Part shown: positions 27,194 through 35,299 of the stretch, piece by piece
Numbering within the stretch: position 1 is the first letter of the stretch
Layout of the letters: the number at the start of each line of letters is the position of its first letter
Source of the DNA: an uncultured SAR116 cluster alpha proteobacterium
GTDB taxonomy: Bacteria > Pseudomonadota > Alphaproteobacteria > Puniceispirillales > Puniceispirillaceae
Length of the DNA: 48,032 nt
Assembly (NCBI GenBank): GCA_902518965.1
Contig: CABYIQ010000010.1
Location: forward strand, 1 to 48,032
Direction: 5' to 3'
Notes under the pieces: generated by a model
Told to the model about the DNA's origin: nothing
Databases searched by the model: none
Seen by the model: only the letters and a program-made list of their open reading frames with translations
Program-made: the position numbers and the translations under genes

Positions 27194-28450
27194 ATGGCAG
27201 AGACAGAAGACGATAACAAATCGACTCTTTTCTGTTCTTTTTGCGGTAAAAGCCAGCATGAGGTTAAAAAGCTCATCGCCGGTCCTACTGTTTTTATTTG
27301 CGATGAATGTGTTGAATTATGTATGGACATCATTCGTGAAGAGCATAAAGGGGCCGTAAATAAACATCATGAGGGCGTTCCTTCACCTAGCGACATTAAT
27401 CAGGTGCTTGATGAATATGTAATCGGACAAATTAAAGCTAAACGTATTTTAGCTGTCGCTGTTCATAACCATTACAAACGTCTTGCTAATGAAGGCAAGA
27501 CAGGTGACCTGGAAATTCAGAAGTCAAACATTCTGTTGGTCGGGCCAACTGGATGCGGAAAAACGCTTCTAGCACAGTCATTAGCGCGAATGCTGGATGT
27601 GCCCTTTACAATGGCAGATGCAACAACGCTGACAGAAGCAGGCTATGTTGGTGAAGATGTTGAGAACATCATTTTGAAGCTGCTTCAGGCCTCAGATTAT
27701 AACGTTGAAAAAGCTCAACGTGGAATTGTTTACATAGATGAGGTGGATAAGATTTCACGTAAGTCTGATAATCCCTCCATCACTCGCGATGTTTCGGGTG
27801 AAGGGGTTCAGCAAGCTCTGTTAAAAATTATGGAAGGTACGATTGCGTCTGTTCCCCCTCAAGGTGGTCGTAAACATCCCCAGCAAGAATTTTTGCAGGT
27901 TGATACGACGAATATACTATTTATTTGTGGCGGTGCATTTGCTGGTTTGGATAAGCTGATCGCAAGTCGGAACAGTGGAGCTGGCATTGGATTTGGCGCG
28001 GATGTACGAGATCCTGAAGATCGAAATATCAGTGAACTGCTTGTTGATCTGGAGCCAGAAGATTTAATCAAATTTGGACTAATTCCTGAATTTATTGGTC
28101 GGCTGCCGGTGATCGCCACATTAGAAGACTTGGATGAAGAGGCGCTGGTGCGGATTTTAACCGAACCTAAAAATGCGCTGACCAAACAATATAAAGCCTT
28201 GTTTGATATGGATGGGGTAAATCTAGATTTTAGAGATGATGCGCTGAAAGCGATTGCAAGAAAAGCAATAGAAAGGAAGACGGGCGCGCGGGGGCTGCGT
28301 TCCATCCTGGAAAACATATTGATGAACCCGATGTTTGAAATCCCAACCGCTACGAACATTCAGGATGTAGTGATAAACGAGGATGTCGTGACCGGCAACA
28401 CACCTCCGTTGATGGTACATACGCCGAATGCTAAAGAAGCAAAAACCTGA
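27194..28450 (+). CDS. clpX: ATP-dependent Clp protease ATP-binding subunit ClpX
   Basis: ClpX unfolds tagged substrates and feeds them to ClpP; in alphaproteobacteria it degrades cell-cycle regulators such as CtrA. The 418-residue protein has the N-terminal zinc finger (Cys14, Cys17, Cys36, Cys39), Walker A GPTGCGKT, Walker [10 protein letters not shown], the pore-loop and sensor regions, and the [12 protein letters not shown] sensor-2 block. The ATG at 27194 follows AGGAG with 7-nt spacing; upstream in-frame codons from 27149 are not part of the family. Confidence 0.97.
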   Translation: MAETEDDNKSTLFCSFCGKSQHEVKKLIAGPTVFICDECVELCMDIIREEHKGAVNKHHEGVPSPSDINQVLDEYVIGQIKAKRILAVAVHNHYKRLANEGKTGDLEIQKSNILLVGPTGCGKTLLAQSLARMLDVPFTMADATTLTEAGYVGEDVENIILKLLQASDYNVEKAQRGIVYIDEVDKISRKSDNPSITRDVSGEGVQQALLKIMEGTIASVPPQGGRKHPQQEFLQVDTTNILFICGGAFAGLDKLIASRNSGAGIGFGADVRDPEDRNISELLVDLEPEDLIKFGLIPEFIGRLPVIATLEDLDEEALVRILTEPKNALTKQYKALFDMDGVNLDFRDDALKAIARKAIERKTGARGLRSILENILMNPMFEIPTATNIQDVVINEDVVTGNTPPLMVHTPNAKEAKT

Positions 28451-28596
28451 AAAAACTTGTGCTAGGTATTCTCAAACATTATTTCTTACAGCCTCAAATC
28501 GACGGCAAAAAATTGGTTATGAGCAAGTAATCTTTCACGCATTGCATATTTAGGTAGGCACGATTCTTGCACAATGCAGCATTAATGCGTTCACCC

Positions 28597-28625
28597 CTTG
28601 ATTTAGCCATAGACAAGCCACACAT
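28597..28625 (+). promoter_or_regulatory. Tentative heat-shock (sigma-32) promoter of lon
   Basis: CTTGAT (28597-28602) and CCACACAT (28618-28625) are spaced by 15 bp and resemble CTTGAA-N13/17-CCCCATNT. Lon is a sigma-32 gene in many proteobacteria, which makes the position plausible. Mismatches keep this weak. The rest of the 256-bp clpX-lon gap shows nothing else I can name. Confidence 0.28.
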
Positions 28626-28706
28626 CTATCTCATTACGTTGGTGGCAGTCGGCAGGTGTTTATCCTGAAGAGTGGCCGTAAAACAAAACGCAAAGGACAG
28701 ATAGTC

Positions 28707-31112
28707 ATGACTGAATTTTCATCTCCAATGCAGCTTCCTGTATTACCACTTCGTGATATTGTGGTTTTCCCGCACATGATTGTGCCGCTATTTGTTGGCC
28801 GGGAAAAATCAGTGAAAGCATTAGAAGAGGTGATGAATGAAAACAAACAGATTCTCATGATAACTCAGACAGATGCCGCTATTGAAGACCCTTCCCAGTC
28901 AGACATGTATCAGATGGGAACAATTGGTAATATTTTGCAACTGTTGAAGTTGCCCGATGGCACCGTGAAAGTTCTCGTTGAAGGGTTGTCCAGGGCAAGA
29001 GTGGAGAATCTGGTCGATGTTGGCGATTTCATGACAGGGGAAGTGATTGAAATTGCCGACCCTGATGTTGTTGACGCAGAAGTGGTCGCTCTTGGCCGTG
29101 CAACAATTCAACAATTCGAGCATTACATCAAATTAAACAAAAAAATTGCATCAGAGGTTATGGTATCGATCAATCAAATTGAAGATACAGGGAAAATTGC
29201 CGATACAATTGCCTCTCATCTGGCTGTTAAGATAACTGAAAAGCAGAAACTTTTGGAAACAGCTGATGTTACTCAGCGTCTTGAGTTGATTTTCAGCATG
29301 ATGGAAGGTGAAATTGGTGTTTTACAAGTTGAAAAACGCATCCGCAATCGCGTGAAGCGACAGATGGAGAAAACACAACGTGAATATTATCTCAACGAAC
29401 AGATGAAGGCAATTCAACGAGAGTTGGGTGAGGGCGAGGATGGAAAGAGCGAATTAGATGAGCTCGGAGAACAAATAAATGAGGCCGGCCTGCCTAAAGA
29501 AGCTCTTGAAAAAGTGGAGGCTGAGCTCAAGAAACTTCGAAACATGGGGCCGATGAGCGCAGAGGCAACTGTTGTGCGTAATTATCTTGATTGGATGACA
29601 GCTATTCCTTGGAAAAAGGCCAGTCGTGTAAATAAAGATATCAAAAAAGCTCGTGAAATTTTGGATGCAGATCATTTTGGGCTGGATAAAGTTAAGGATC
29701 GAATTGTTGAGTTTTTGGCTGTTCAAAAACGGACAAGGAAAATCAAAGGTCCTATTTTGTGCCTTGTTGGCCCGCCAGGGGTGGGCAAAACCTCACTGGG
29801 GAAATCAATTGCTCGCGCATCGGGGCGTGAGTATGTGCGTATGGCCTTGGGTGGTGTACGAGATGAGGCTGAGATCAGAGGCCATCGGCGAACCTACATT
29901 GGCTCAATGCCAGGAAAAATTATCCAAGGCATGAAAAAGGCAGGTAAAAAGAACCCACTGTTTTTGTTAGATGAAATTGATAAATTGGGCTCAGACTGGC
30001 GCGGTGACCCCAGCTCTGCCTTGCTTGAAGTATTAGATCCGGCACAAAATAGTACATTCCAGGATCATTATTTGGAAGTCGATTTTGACTTGTCAAATGT
30101 AATGTTTATCACCACGGCTAACAGTCTGAATATGCCTCAGCCATTAATGGACAGAATGGAAATTATTCGCCTGTCCGGGTATACGGAGGACGAAAAAAAG
30201 TCAATTGCTTTTGAACATCTCATTCCACGCCAGATAAAAGAACACGGGCTTACAGAGGATGAAATTGAGTTTACTGAACAAGCGATTATTGACATTATCA
30301 GATATTTTACCCGTGAGGCGGGAGTTCGCTCTCTTGAGCGTGAAATCGCGAAAATCGCTCGGAAGGCCATTACTAAGATCGTTAGCGAAGATGCGACTAG
30401 TGTTAAAGTTGACGCAGAAGATTTAGGTGACCTATTGGGCGTTAAAAAGTTCCGCTACGGCGAAATCGACGCAGAGGATCAGGTAGGGGTGGTCACTGGC
30501 TTGGCTTGGACAGAAGTTGGTGGCGAATTACTCCAAGTTGAATCTGTGAAGGTTCCTGGAAAAGGCAAGGTTTCTGCCACAGGTAAACTGGGTGATGTGA
30601 TGAAGGAATCAATACAGGCAGCTGAATTCTTCATAAAGTCACGCGCGAATACCTATGGAATAGATTTGGTGAAGGCGGAGAAGACAGATATTCATGTGCA
30701 TGTGCCAGAAGGGGGAACACCAAAAGATGGTCCATCTGCAGGGGTTGCCATGGTTACTTCGATAGTATCGGCGCAAACAGGTATTGCTGTTCGTAAAGAT
30801 GTTGCCATGACAGGTGAAATCACTTTGCGTGGCCGCGTCTTGGCGATTGGTGGTTTGAAGGAAAAACTACTTGCTGCCTTGCGTGGTGGAATCAAGACCG
30901 TTTTGATCCCAAAGGAAAATGAAAAAGACCTTGCTGAAGTTCCTGATAACGTCAAAGACGGCTTGGACATTATTCCAATTTCACTTGTTGATGAGGCCCT
31001 TAATGTTGCGTTGACCAGTTCCTTTGATGATCACGGTAATGAAGATGAAGTGCTTCCTGACACGCCAATCGCACCAGGCAACGCCGTGCAAGAAGACTTG
31101 ATTGCGCATTAA
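28707..31112 (+). CDS. lon: ATP-dependent Lon protease
   Basis: Lon degrades misfolded and selected regulatory proteins. The 801-residue protein starts with the LonN domain (LPVLPLRDIVVFPHM), then has AAA+ Walker A GPPGVGKTS, Walker B FLLDEIDKLG, and the protease domain with Ser677 in PKDGPSAGVAM and Lys720 in GGLKEKLLAA. The Ser-Lys distance of 43 residues equals that of E. coli Lon. The ATG at 28707 follows AAAGGA; a longer in-frame start at 28656 lacks family similarity. hupB follows, as in many proteobacteria. Confidence 0.98.
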   Translation: MTEFSSPMQLPVLPLRDIVVFPHMIVPLFVGREKSVKALEEVMNENKQILMITQTDAAIEDPSQSDMYQMGTIGNILQLLKLPDGTVKVLVEGLSRARVENLVDVGDFMTGEVIEIADPDVVDAEVVALGRATIQQFEHYIKLNKKIASEVMVSINQIEDTGKIADTIASHLAVKITEKQKLLETADVTQRLELIFSMMEGEIGVLQVEKRIRNRVKRQMEKTQREYYLNEQMKAIQRELGEGEDGKSELDELGEQINEAGLPKEALEKVEAELKKLRNMGPMSAEATVVRNYLDWMTAIPWKKASRVNKDIKKAREILDADHFGLDKVKDRIVEFLAVQKRTRKIKGPILCLVGPPGVGKTSLGKSIARASGREYVRMALGGVRDEAEIRGHRRTYIGSMPGKIIQGMKKAGKKNPLFLLDEIDKLGSDWRGDPSSALLEVLDPAQNSTFQDHYLEVDFDLSNVMFITTANSLNMPQPLMDRMEIIRLSGYTEDEKKSIAFEHLIPRQIKEHGLTEDEIEFTEQAIIDIIRYFTREAGVRSLEREIAKIARKAITKIVSEDATSVKVDAEDLGDLLGVKKFRYGEIDAEDQVGVVTGLAWTEVGGELLQVESVKVPGKGKVSATGKLGDVMKESIQAAEFFIKSRANTYGIDLVKAEKTDIHVHVPEGGTPKDGPSAGVAMVTSIVSAQTGIAVRKDVAMTGEITLRGRVLAIGGLKEKLLAALRGGIKTVLIPKENEKDLAEVPDNVKDGLDIIPISLVDEALNVALTSSFDDHGNEDEVLPDTPIAPGNAVQEDLIAH

Positions 31113-31163
31113 ATAAAATAGACTTAATCACCGTTAATTTTCCCAGTATTCATGAGTTTTTTG

Positions 31164-31193
31164 TTGACCCCGTAGAGTCCGAGAGATTAAAAT
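31164..31193 (+). promoter_or_regulatory. hupB promoter with a GANTC site in its spacer
   Basis: TTGACC (31164-31169) and TAAAAT (31188-31193) are 18 bp apart, ending 57 bp before the hupB ATG. The spacer contains GAGTC at 31175-31179, a CcrM methylation site of the kind GcrA needs. The promoter call is fairly good; GcrA control is inference. Confidence 0.55.
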
Positions 31194-31250
31194 CTGCTTA
31201 GGCTGAAAATACAGCTTAAACCATCTATCCAGAACAAAGGGGGCCTTCCC

Positions 31251-31526
31251 ATGAATAAGAATGATTTGGTATCAGCAGTCGCAGGGCATGCAAGTTTGTC
31301 GAAAGCAGATGCTGGGCGCGCTGTTGACGCAGTATTCGCTTCTATAGAAGGGGCATTAACTTCAGGTGATGAAGTACGTATTGTTGGTTTTGGTTCTTTC
31401 TCTGTCGCACACCGCGCCGCCAGCACTGGTCGTAACCCGCGCACAGGCGAGGTAATCCAGATTGCTGCATCCAAGCAGCCTAAATTCAAGGCAGGTGCAC
31501 CACTAAAAGCTTCCGTAAACAGCTAA
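31251..31526 (+). CDS. hupB: DNA-binding protein HU-beta
   Basis: HU is an abundant nucleoid protein that bends DNA. The 91-residue protein begins MNKNDLVSAVAGHASLSKAD and has the DNA-binding arm GFGSFSVAHRAASTGRNPRT and the following EVIQIAASKQPKFKAGAPLK. Length and motif are normal, with no tail extension. ATG at 31251 follows AAGGGGGCC. It sits directly behind lon with its own promoter. Confidence 0.97.
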   Translation: MNKNDLVSAVAGHASLSKADAGRAVDAVFASIEGALTSGDEVRIVGFGSFSVAHRAASTGRNPRTGEVIQIAASKQPKFKAGAPLKASVNS

Positions 31527-31596
31527 ACTATTTTGATTATTTCGGCGACAAGTGAGAAGTCATGCATCACCGATACAGTTTTTACCTCATTTAGTA

Positions 31597-31672
31597 GGGT
31601 GGTTAGCTCAGCTGGGAGAGCAACTCGTTTACACCGAGTAGGTCGGGGGTTCGAGCCCCTCACCACCCACCA
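31597..31672 (+). tRNA. tRNA-Val (TAC)
   Basis: Acceptor stem GGGTGGT pairs with ACCACCC. The anticodon arm ACTCG-TTTACAC-CGAGT gives anticodon TAC. The T arm GGGGG-TTCGAGC-CCCTC is complete, with discriminator A and encoded CCA at 31670-31672. It is probably co-transcribed with or just after hupB. Confidence 0.96.
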
Positions 31673-31698
31673 AGAGGAAATAAAGACAAAAAACTTAG

Positions 31699-31730
31699 AG
31701 ACCTCTGCCTGTTTGTGGCGAGGTCTTTTT
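31699..31730 (+). terminator. Intrinsic terminator after tRNA-Val
   Basis: AGACCTC (31699-31705) pairs with GAGGTCT (31720-31726), extended by GCC/GGC across a one-base bulge, with loop TGTTTGT and a following T-run. This is a classic Rho-independent terminator for the hupB/tRNA-Val unit. Confidence 0.85.
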
Positions 31731-31760
31731 GGTTTTAGACGCAGATAATTGAGTGTTGAC

Positions 31761-32081
31761 ATGTATCTGATCATTTTTGAAGTCTACCCGCATGATGAGC
31801 AAAAAGATCGTTATTTTGAGTTGGCAGCGCAATTGCGTGAAACCTTGCATCAACAGCCTGGCTTTATTCATGTTGAGAGATTCCAGAGCCTTGTAGATGA
31901 AGGTAAAATACTTAGTTTATCTTGCTGGGAATCTGATGAGGCAATAGCGAATTGGCGACATCACGCCGATCACATGGTTGTTCAGGTAGAAGGTAAGCGC
32001 AGTGTGTTCAAATCTTATCGATTAAGGGTTGCAGAAGTTATTCGAGACTATGATTTTTCGAGCTCATCTGAGCTAACTTAA
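31761..32081 (+). CDS. Antibiotic biosynthesis monooxygenase (ABM) fold protein
   Basis: The 106-residue protein matches the small dimeric ferredoxin-like ABM family: an opening beta-strand MYLIIFEVYP, then LRETLHQQPGFIHVERFQSL, and a strand-helix ILSLSCWESDEAIANWRHHADH. Members include quinol monooxygenases and haem-degrading enzymes, but many have no known function. ATG at 31761 is chosen; an in-frame TTG at 31749 is possible. It is convergent with the membrane protein downstream and stands alone. Confidence 0.78.
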   Translation: MYLIIFEVYPHDEQKDRYFELAAQLRETLHQQPGFIHVERFQSLVDEGKILSLSCWESDEAIANWRHHADHMVVQVEGKRSVFKSYRLRVAEVIRDYDFSSSSELT

Positions 32082-32106
32082 AACGCTGAGCGATTAGATA
32101 AAACAT

Positions 32107-32769
32107 TTATTTTTTCATTGTAACCCGAATATTTTTGAAATCTGCAGGTGGTTCAATTAGACGTGTTTTATAGACCATTTCCTGTTGAGGTGAGATCGAT
32201 GCGCCCGAAGCAGCCATTGGCCATTTCATTAACTGTTTGTTTGCATCATCAACAAGCTCAATTTCAAATAATTTTGGCCGCCCAGCTTCTTCTCCTATAT
32301 TTGCAACAGTAATGGTTATGTCTAGAACTGGGCCGAGTTCACTCTCAACAATATTATAATTTGCAGCCTGCATTGAAAATTTAGCAGGTGTGGGTGGGGG
32401 AGTTTTGTTAGTTGTTTGCGATATGTCGGCGATAGGTTGCGGAGAATGCACCTCATTTGATAAGTCATTTTGCTTTGTTTCAGCCGTTTCAGTGCTATCT
32501 GCGTTCTCTGGGCTTTTTATATATCCTTTTGCAATCTGAGCGATAACAAAGCTCGTTGCGCCCAATAAAATAAAGATTAAAAGATATTTTAGCAGGCGGT
32601 TCAAACTGCTTTTGTTTTTCCCTTGTTGCGATTTGCCTTTTACTCTTTTCTGAGATGACTTTTTGTGATTGCGGCCCCGGTCAAGATTAGCTGAGACTGC
32701 TTGCATTTTTTTTTGCAAACGCTCAATCGCCTGGTCAATTTCCTGATCAGCCGGCAGTGAAGCCATCAT
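32107..32769 (-). CDS. DUF3426-like single-pass membrane protein
   Basis: The 220-residue protein has a short N-terminal helix (DQEIDQAIERLQKKMQ), a very basic K/S/Q segment, one transmembrane helix (core YLLIFILLGATSFVIA), a P/T/E-rich linker, and a C-terminal beta domain (VLDITITVANIGEEAGRPKL, then EIELVDDANKQ) like DUF3426. Unlike many DUF3426 proteins it lacks an N-terminal zinc ribbon. Function unknown. The start at 32769 has AGGAA 8 nt upstream; earlier in-frame codons to 32799 are possible. It is divergent from the Ig-like protein gene. Confidence 0.65.
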   Translation of the reverse strand: MMASLPADQEIDQAIERLQKKMQAVSANLDRGRNHKKSSQKRVKGKSQQGKNKSSLNRLLKYLLIFILLGATSFVIAQIAKGYIKSPENADSTETAETKQNDLSNEVHSPQPIADISQTTNKTPPPTPAKFSMQAANYNIVESELGPVLDITITVANIGEEAGRPKLFEIELVDDANKQLMKWPMAASGASISPQQEMVYKTRLIEPPADFKNIRVTMKK

Positions 32770-33000
32770 TTTCACATTCCTCATATTGATGTACTGCAAA
32801 TTTATTTTTCATGTCTGCAATTGTCGGGCCAACCCTCTTTTATCTGAAAATGTAAACGCCCTAAAGGCTATTAGTTTAAGGTAGATATTATGAAGTGTGA
32901 ATTAAGAGTGCAGATTATAAGTATCAATTTTACTCTATACTAAATGTTTTGTTAAGAAATCCATGTAACCTGTCGTATACCAATTTATTATTAGGAAATA

Positions 33001-34509
33001 ATGGTTCAAATGAAAAAAGCGGTTTTTGACATCGCAAAAACTTTTGTTTTCATAATCTGTGCATATGTCACAGTTAATAGCGCTATCGCGCAAACATCAA
33101 GCGCTTCATCCATTTGCCCTAAACCCCCAACTTATATCCAAATTTATCATCAGTTTGATTGGTTTCCTGTCGAACAGAAGCGGCTAATGCGTGATTTTCA
33201 GCTTAAATGTGGTTTACCAGAGGACGTTAATTGGCTGGTAAGGCGTACTGAAAAAGCATTAAAAGCACAGGGAATTCGCGTTACAAAAAGTAAATTGTCT
33301 ATGGCAACTGAATTTGAGCAGGCCAAAATAGAACTGAAAACAGATAAGGATGATGGTCAGCCGCGATCTATTTTATTTCCGGTGAAATTTTTTGAGCTTG
33401 ATAATAGTCTCCTTAGCCATGCCAAAATTTCAGGTGTCGCTCGTGAAGACGAAACCCTAGTATTGCGTTATGTGTTGGATGAAAGCCGAATACGAGATCC
33501 AAACAGCCGAGTCGAAATTAAATGGTTACGTGACGGACAGCAAATTGAAGGAGCAAACAAAAGCAGATATAAACTGACATCTGAAGATGTTGGTGGAAAA
33601 ATTACCGCCTTGGTGTTTTTTAGGGATAGCCGAAATATTGTTTATTCGCGTCGCAAAATCACTCTCGCAAATAAGGTGGGCATGGTTGTTAGTTTGCCAG
33701 AAGCTAAGAACCTAAAAATCGAGGGTGAGGCTGTTGTTGGTAGAAATGTGAACGCATCCTATGTGTACGCCGATAGAAATGAGGTAGATAGAGAAGAGAA
33801 CAGTCGATTTGTTTGGTTGCGTGATGGATTTGTTATCAAAAATGCGAAAGGGCCATCGTATCAGATTGTGCCTCAGGATGTTGGAAAGCGAATTTCTGTC
33901 CGGCTCACACCCAAAAATATAAGAAATGAAATTGGCCAAACTGTGGTAGCAGAAATGGAGCAAATTATTGAGGATGAGCTGGTGACGTTGCGACCAGACA
34001 TATTAGCTGGAATTGAGAGTACAAGCAGAGAAATGAAGCTATTTAAAACATTAAAGGTTTCAAAAAAGGTCTTTTCTGAATTGGATGAAGTAAATTTAAC
34101 TTCAAAAAAAATGGATATTCCAAGCTCAAAAGAAACGTCTGATATTTACTTGATGCCTGAATTATCCATTCGCCATGCATCCACAAGAAAAATAACAGAT
34201 ATCGTATTCTATCCAAATGATCCATTTACGAAGTCTTTTTCAGAAAACATCAAATATCAGTTTTTTGGGAATAATATTTCATTTCAAACAATAAAAATTC
34301 TTTTAGATAGACTGAATTCAGAACTAAAAAATTCAAACTATGATTCCATTGAAGCTTATTTGCCGGAGCAAGTTGTAAATGATGGGGTTTTGAAAGTTCA
34401 ATTTAAAAAATCTCCAGACAGGGTTGGCGACACTCAAGAAAAAATCAATAAAGAAATGTCAGGCTATAAAATGCTTTTAATGGGTTTGGGTTTAGTCTGC
34501 TGTTTGTGA
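33001..34509 (+). CDS. Secreted protein with two Ig-like repeats, function unknown
   Basis: The 502-residue protein has a signal peptide (hydrophobic ICAYVTVNSAIA, likely cleaved after AIAQ or nearby). It carries two copies of an Ig-like module of the WLRDGxxIxxAxxxxYxLxxxDVGxxI type, starting near residues 174 and 270, about 96 residues apart. The N-terminal part before the repeats and the C-terminal 170 residues match nothing I recognise. The protein ends with a hydrophobic stretch, LLMGLGLVCCL, possibly an anchor. ATG at 33001 follows AGGAA. Neighbours give no pathway; the gene opens the AT-rich accessory block. Confidence 0.7.
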   Translation: MVQMKKAVFDIAKTFVFIICAYVTVNSAIAQTSSASSICPKPPTYIQIYHQFDWFPVEQKRLMRDFQLKCGLPEDVNWLVRRTEKALKAQGIRVTKSKLSMATEFEQAKIELKTDKDDGQPRSILFPVKFFELDNSLLSHAKISGVAREDETLVLRYVLDESRIRDPNSRVEIKWLRDGQQIEGANKSRYKLTSEDVGGKITALVFFRDSRNIVYSRRKITLANKVGMVVSLPEAKNLKIEGEAVVGRNVNASYVYADRNEVDREENSRFVWLRDGFVIKNAKGPSYQIVPQDVGKRISVRLTPKNIRNEIGQTVVAEMEQIIEDELVTLRPDILAGIESTSREMKLFKTLKVSKKVFSELDEVNLTSKKMDIPSSKETSDIYLMPELSIRHASTRKITDIVFYPNDPFTKSFSENIKYQFFGNNISFQTIKILLDRLNSELKNSNYDSIEAYLPEQVVNDGVLKVQFKKSPDRVGDTQEKINKEMSGYKMLLMGLGLVCCL

Positions 34510-34572
34510 ATAAATGCTTCAAAACATTGCGATACCATAGAAACGAATTCACCTTTATCTGGTGTGCATATT

Positions 34573-34803
34573 ATGAAATTACAAAAAAAAGATTTATTGG
34601 ACGCTCTAGACCATCTTGTTATTGAATTGGCCTGGTCTGACAAGGTTAGTTTTGAAGCTATTGAGCAACAAACTGGCAAGAATGAAAAACAGGTAATTGA
34701 ACTCATGCGGAGACATCTAAAAGCATCATCTTTCAAACTTTGGCGCACTCGTGTGAATGGGCGAAGTAAGAAGCATGAAAAGCGTTTTCCTACAACTGGA
34801 TAA
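34573..34803 (+). CDS. DUF2805 (TIGR03643 family) small protein
   Basis: The 76-residue protein follows the family pattern: an N-terminal helix (LDALDHLVIELAWSDKVSFE), AIEQQTGKNEKQVIELMRR and the basic end SSFKLWRTRVNGRSKKHEKR. The helix-turn-helix-like spacing and basic tail hint at nucleic-acid binding, but no function is established. ATG at 34573 is chosen; GTG at 34564 is in frame. It lies between the Ig-like gene and tRNA-Asp. Confidence 0.8.
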   Translation: MKLQKKDLLDALDHLVIELAWSDKVSFEAIEQQTGKNEKQVIELMRRHLKASSFKLWRTRVNGRSKKHEKRFPTTG

Positions 34804-34870
34804 GTGTAGGGCAAAGATATTTAGGAATGCTGATTTAAATTCAAACTTAGTATCTCTTTTCGCTTAATGC

Positions 34871-34899
34871 TTGACAGTCTTGCTTGGTAGCAGTATTTG
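34871..34899 (+). promoter_or_regulatory. Sigma-70 promoter for tRNA-Asp
   Basis: Consensus TTGACA (34871-34876) and TATTTG (34894-34899) are separated by 17 bp and end 49 bp before the mature tRNA. Confidence 0.6.
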
Positions 34900-34948
34900 A
34901 AAGATCGCATGTAAATGGAGCTCTTCCAATTGCTCCTTTTTCGAATTG

Positions 34949-35025
<77 letters not shown>

Positions 35026-35299
35026 CCAACTCGTTGAAAGCATTAGCTTTTGACGGCTTTTTTTGTGTCTCTGTGCCAACCGTGTGCCAGTAAACCAAGG
35101 GTGGGTGCGGGATTTCACCTTGACCTTAACTGCAAACGTTAAACTTAGCCTAAAATCCTTTTGTCAAAAAAGTGTGTAGGCGAGAGAATTGCATCATTTC
35201 TACCAAAAGTGGCTCTTAATGAGGCAATAAATAAATTTTTTGAATGAGTCCTGATGATATTTCTAGAATAGTTGAAAATGGAGTAGCGTTCTAAATGTA

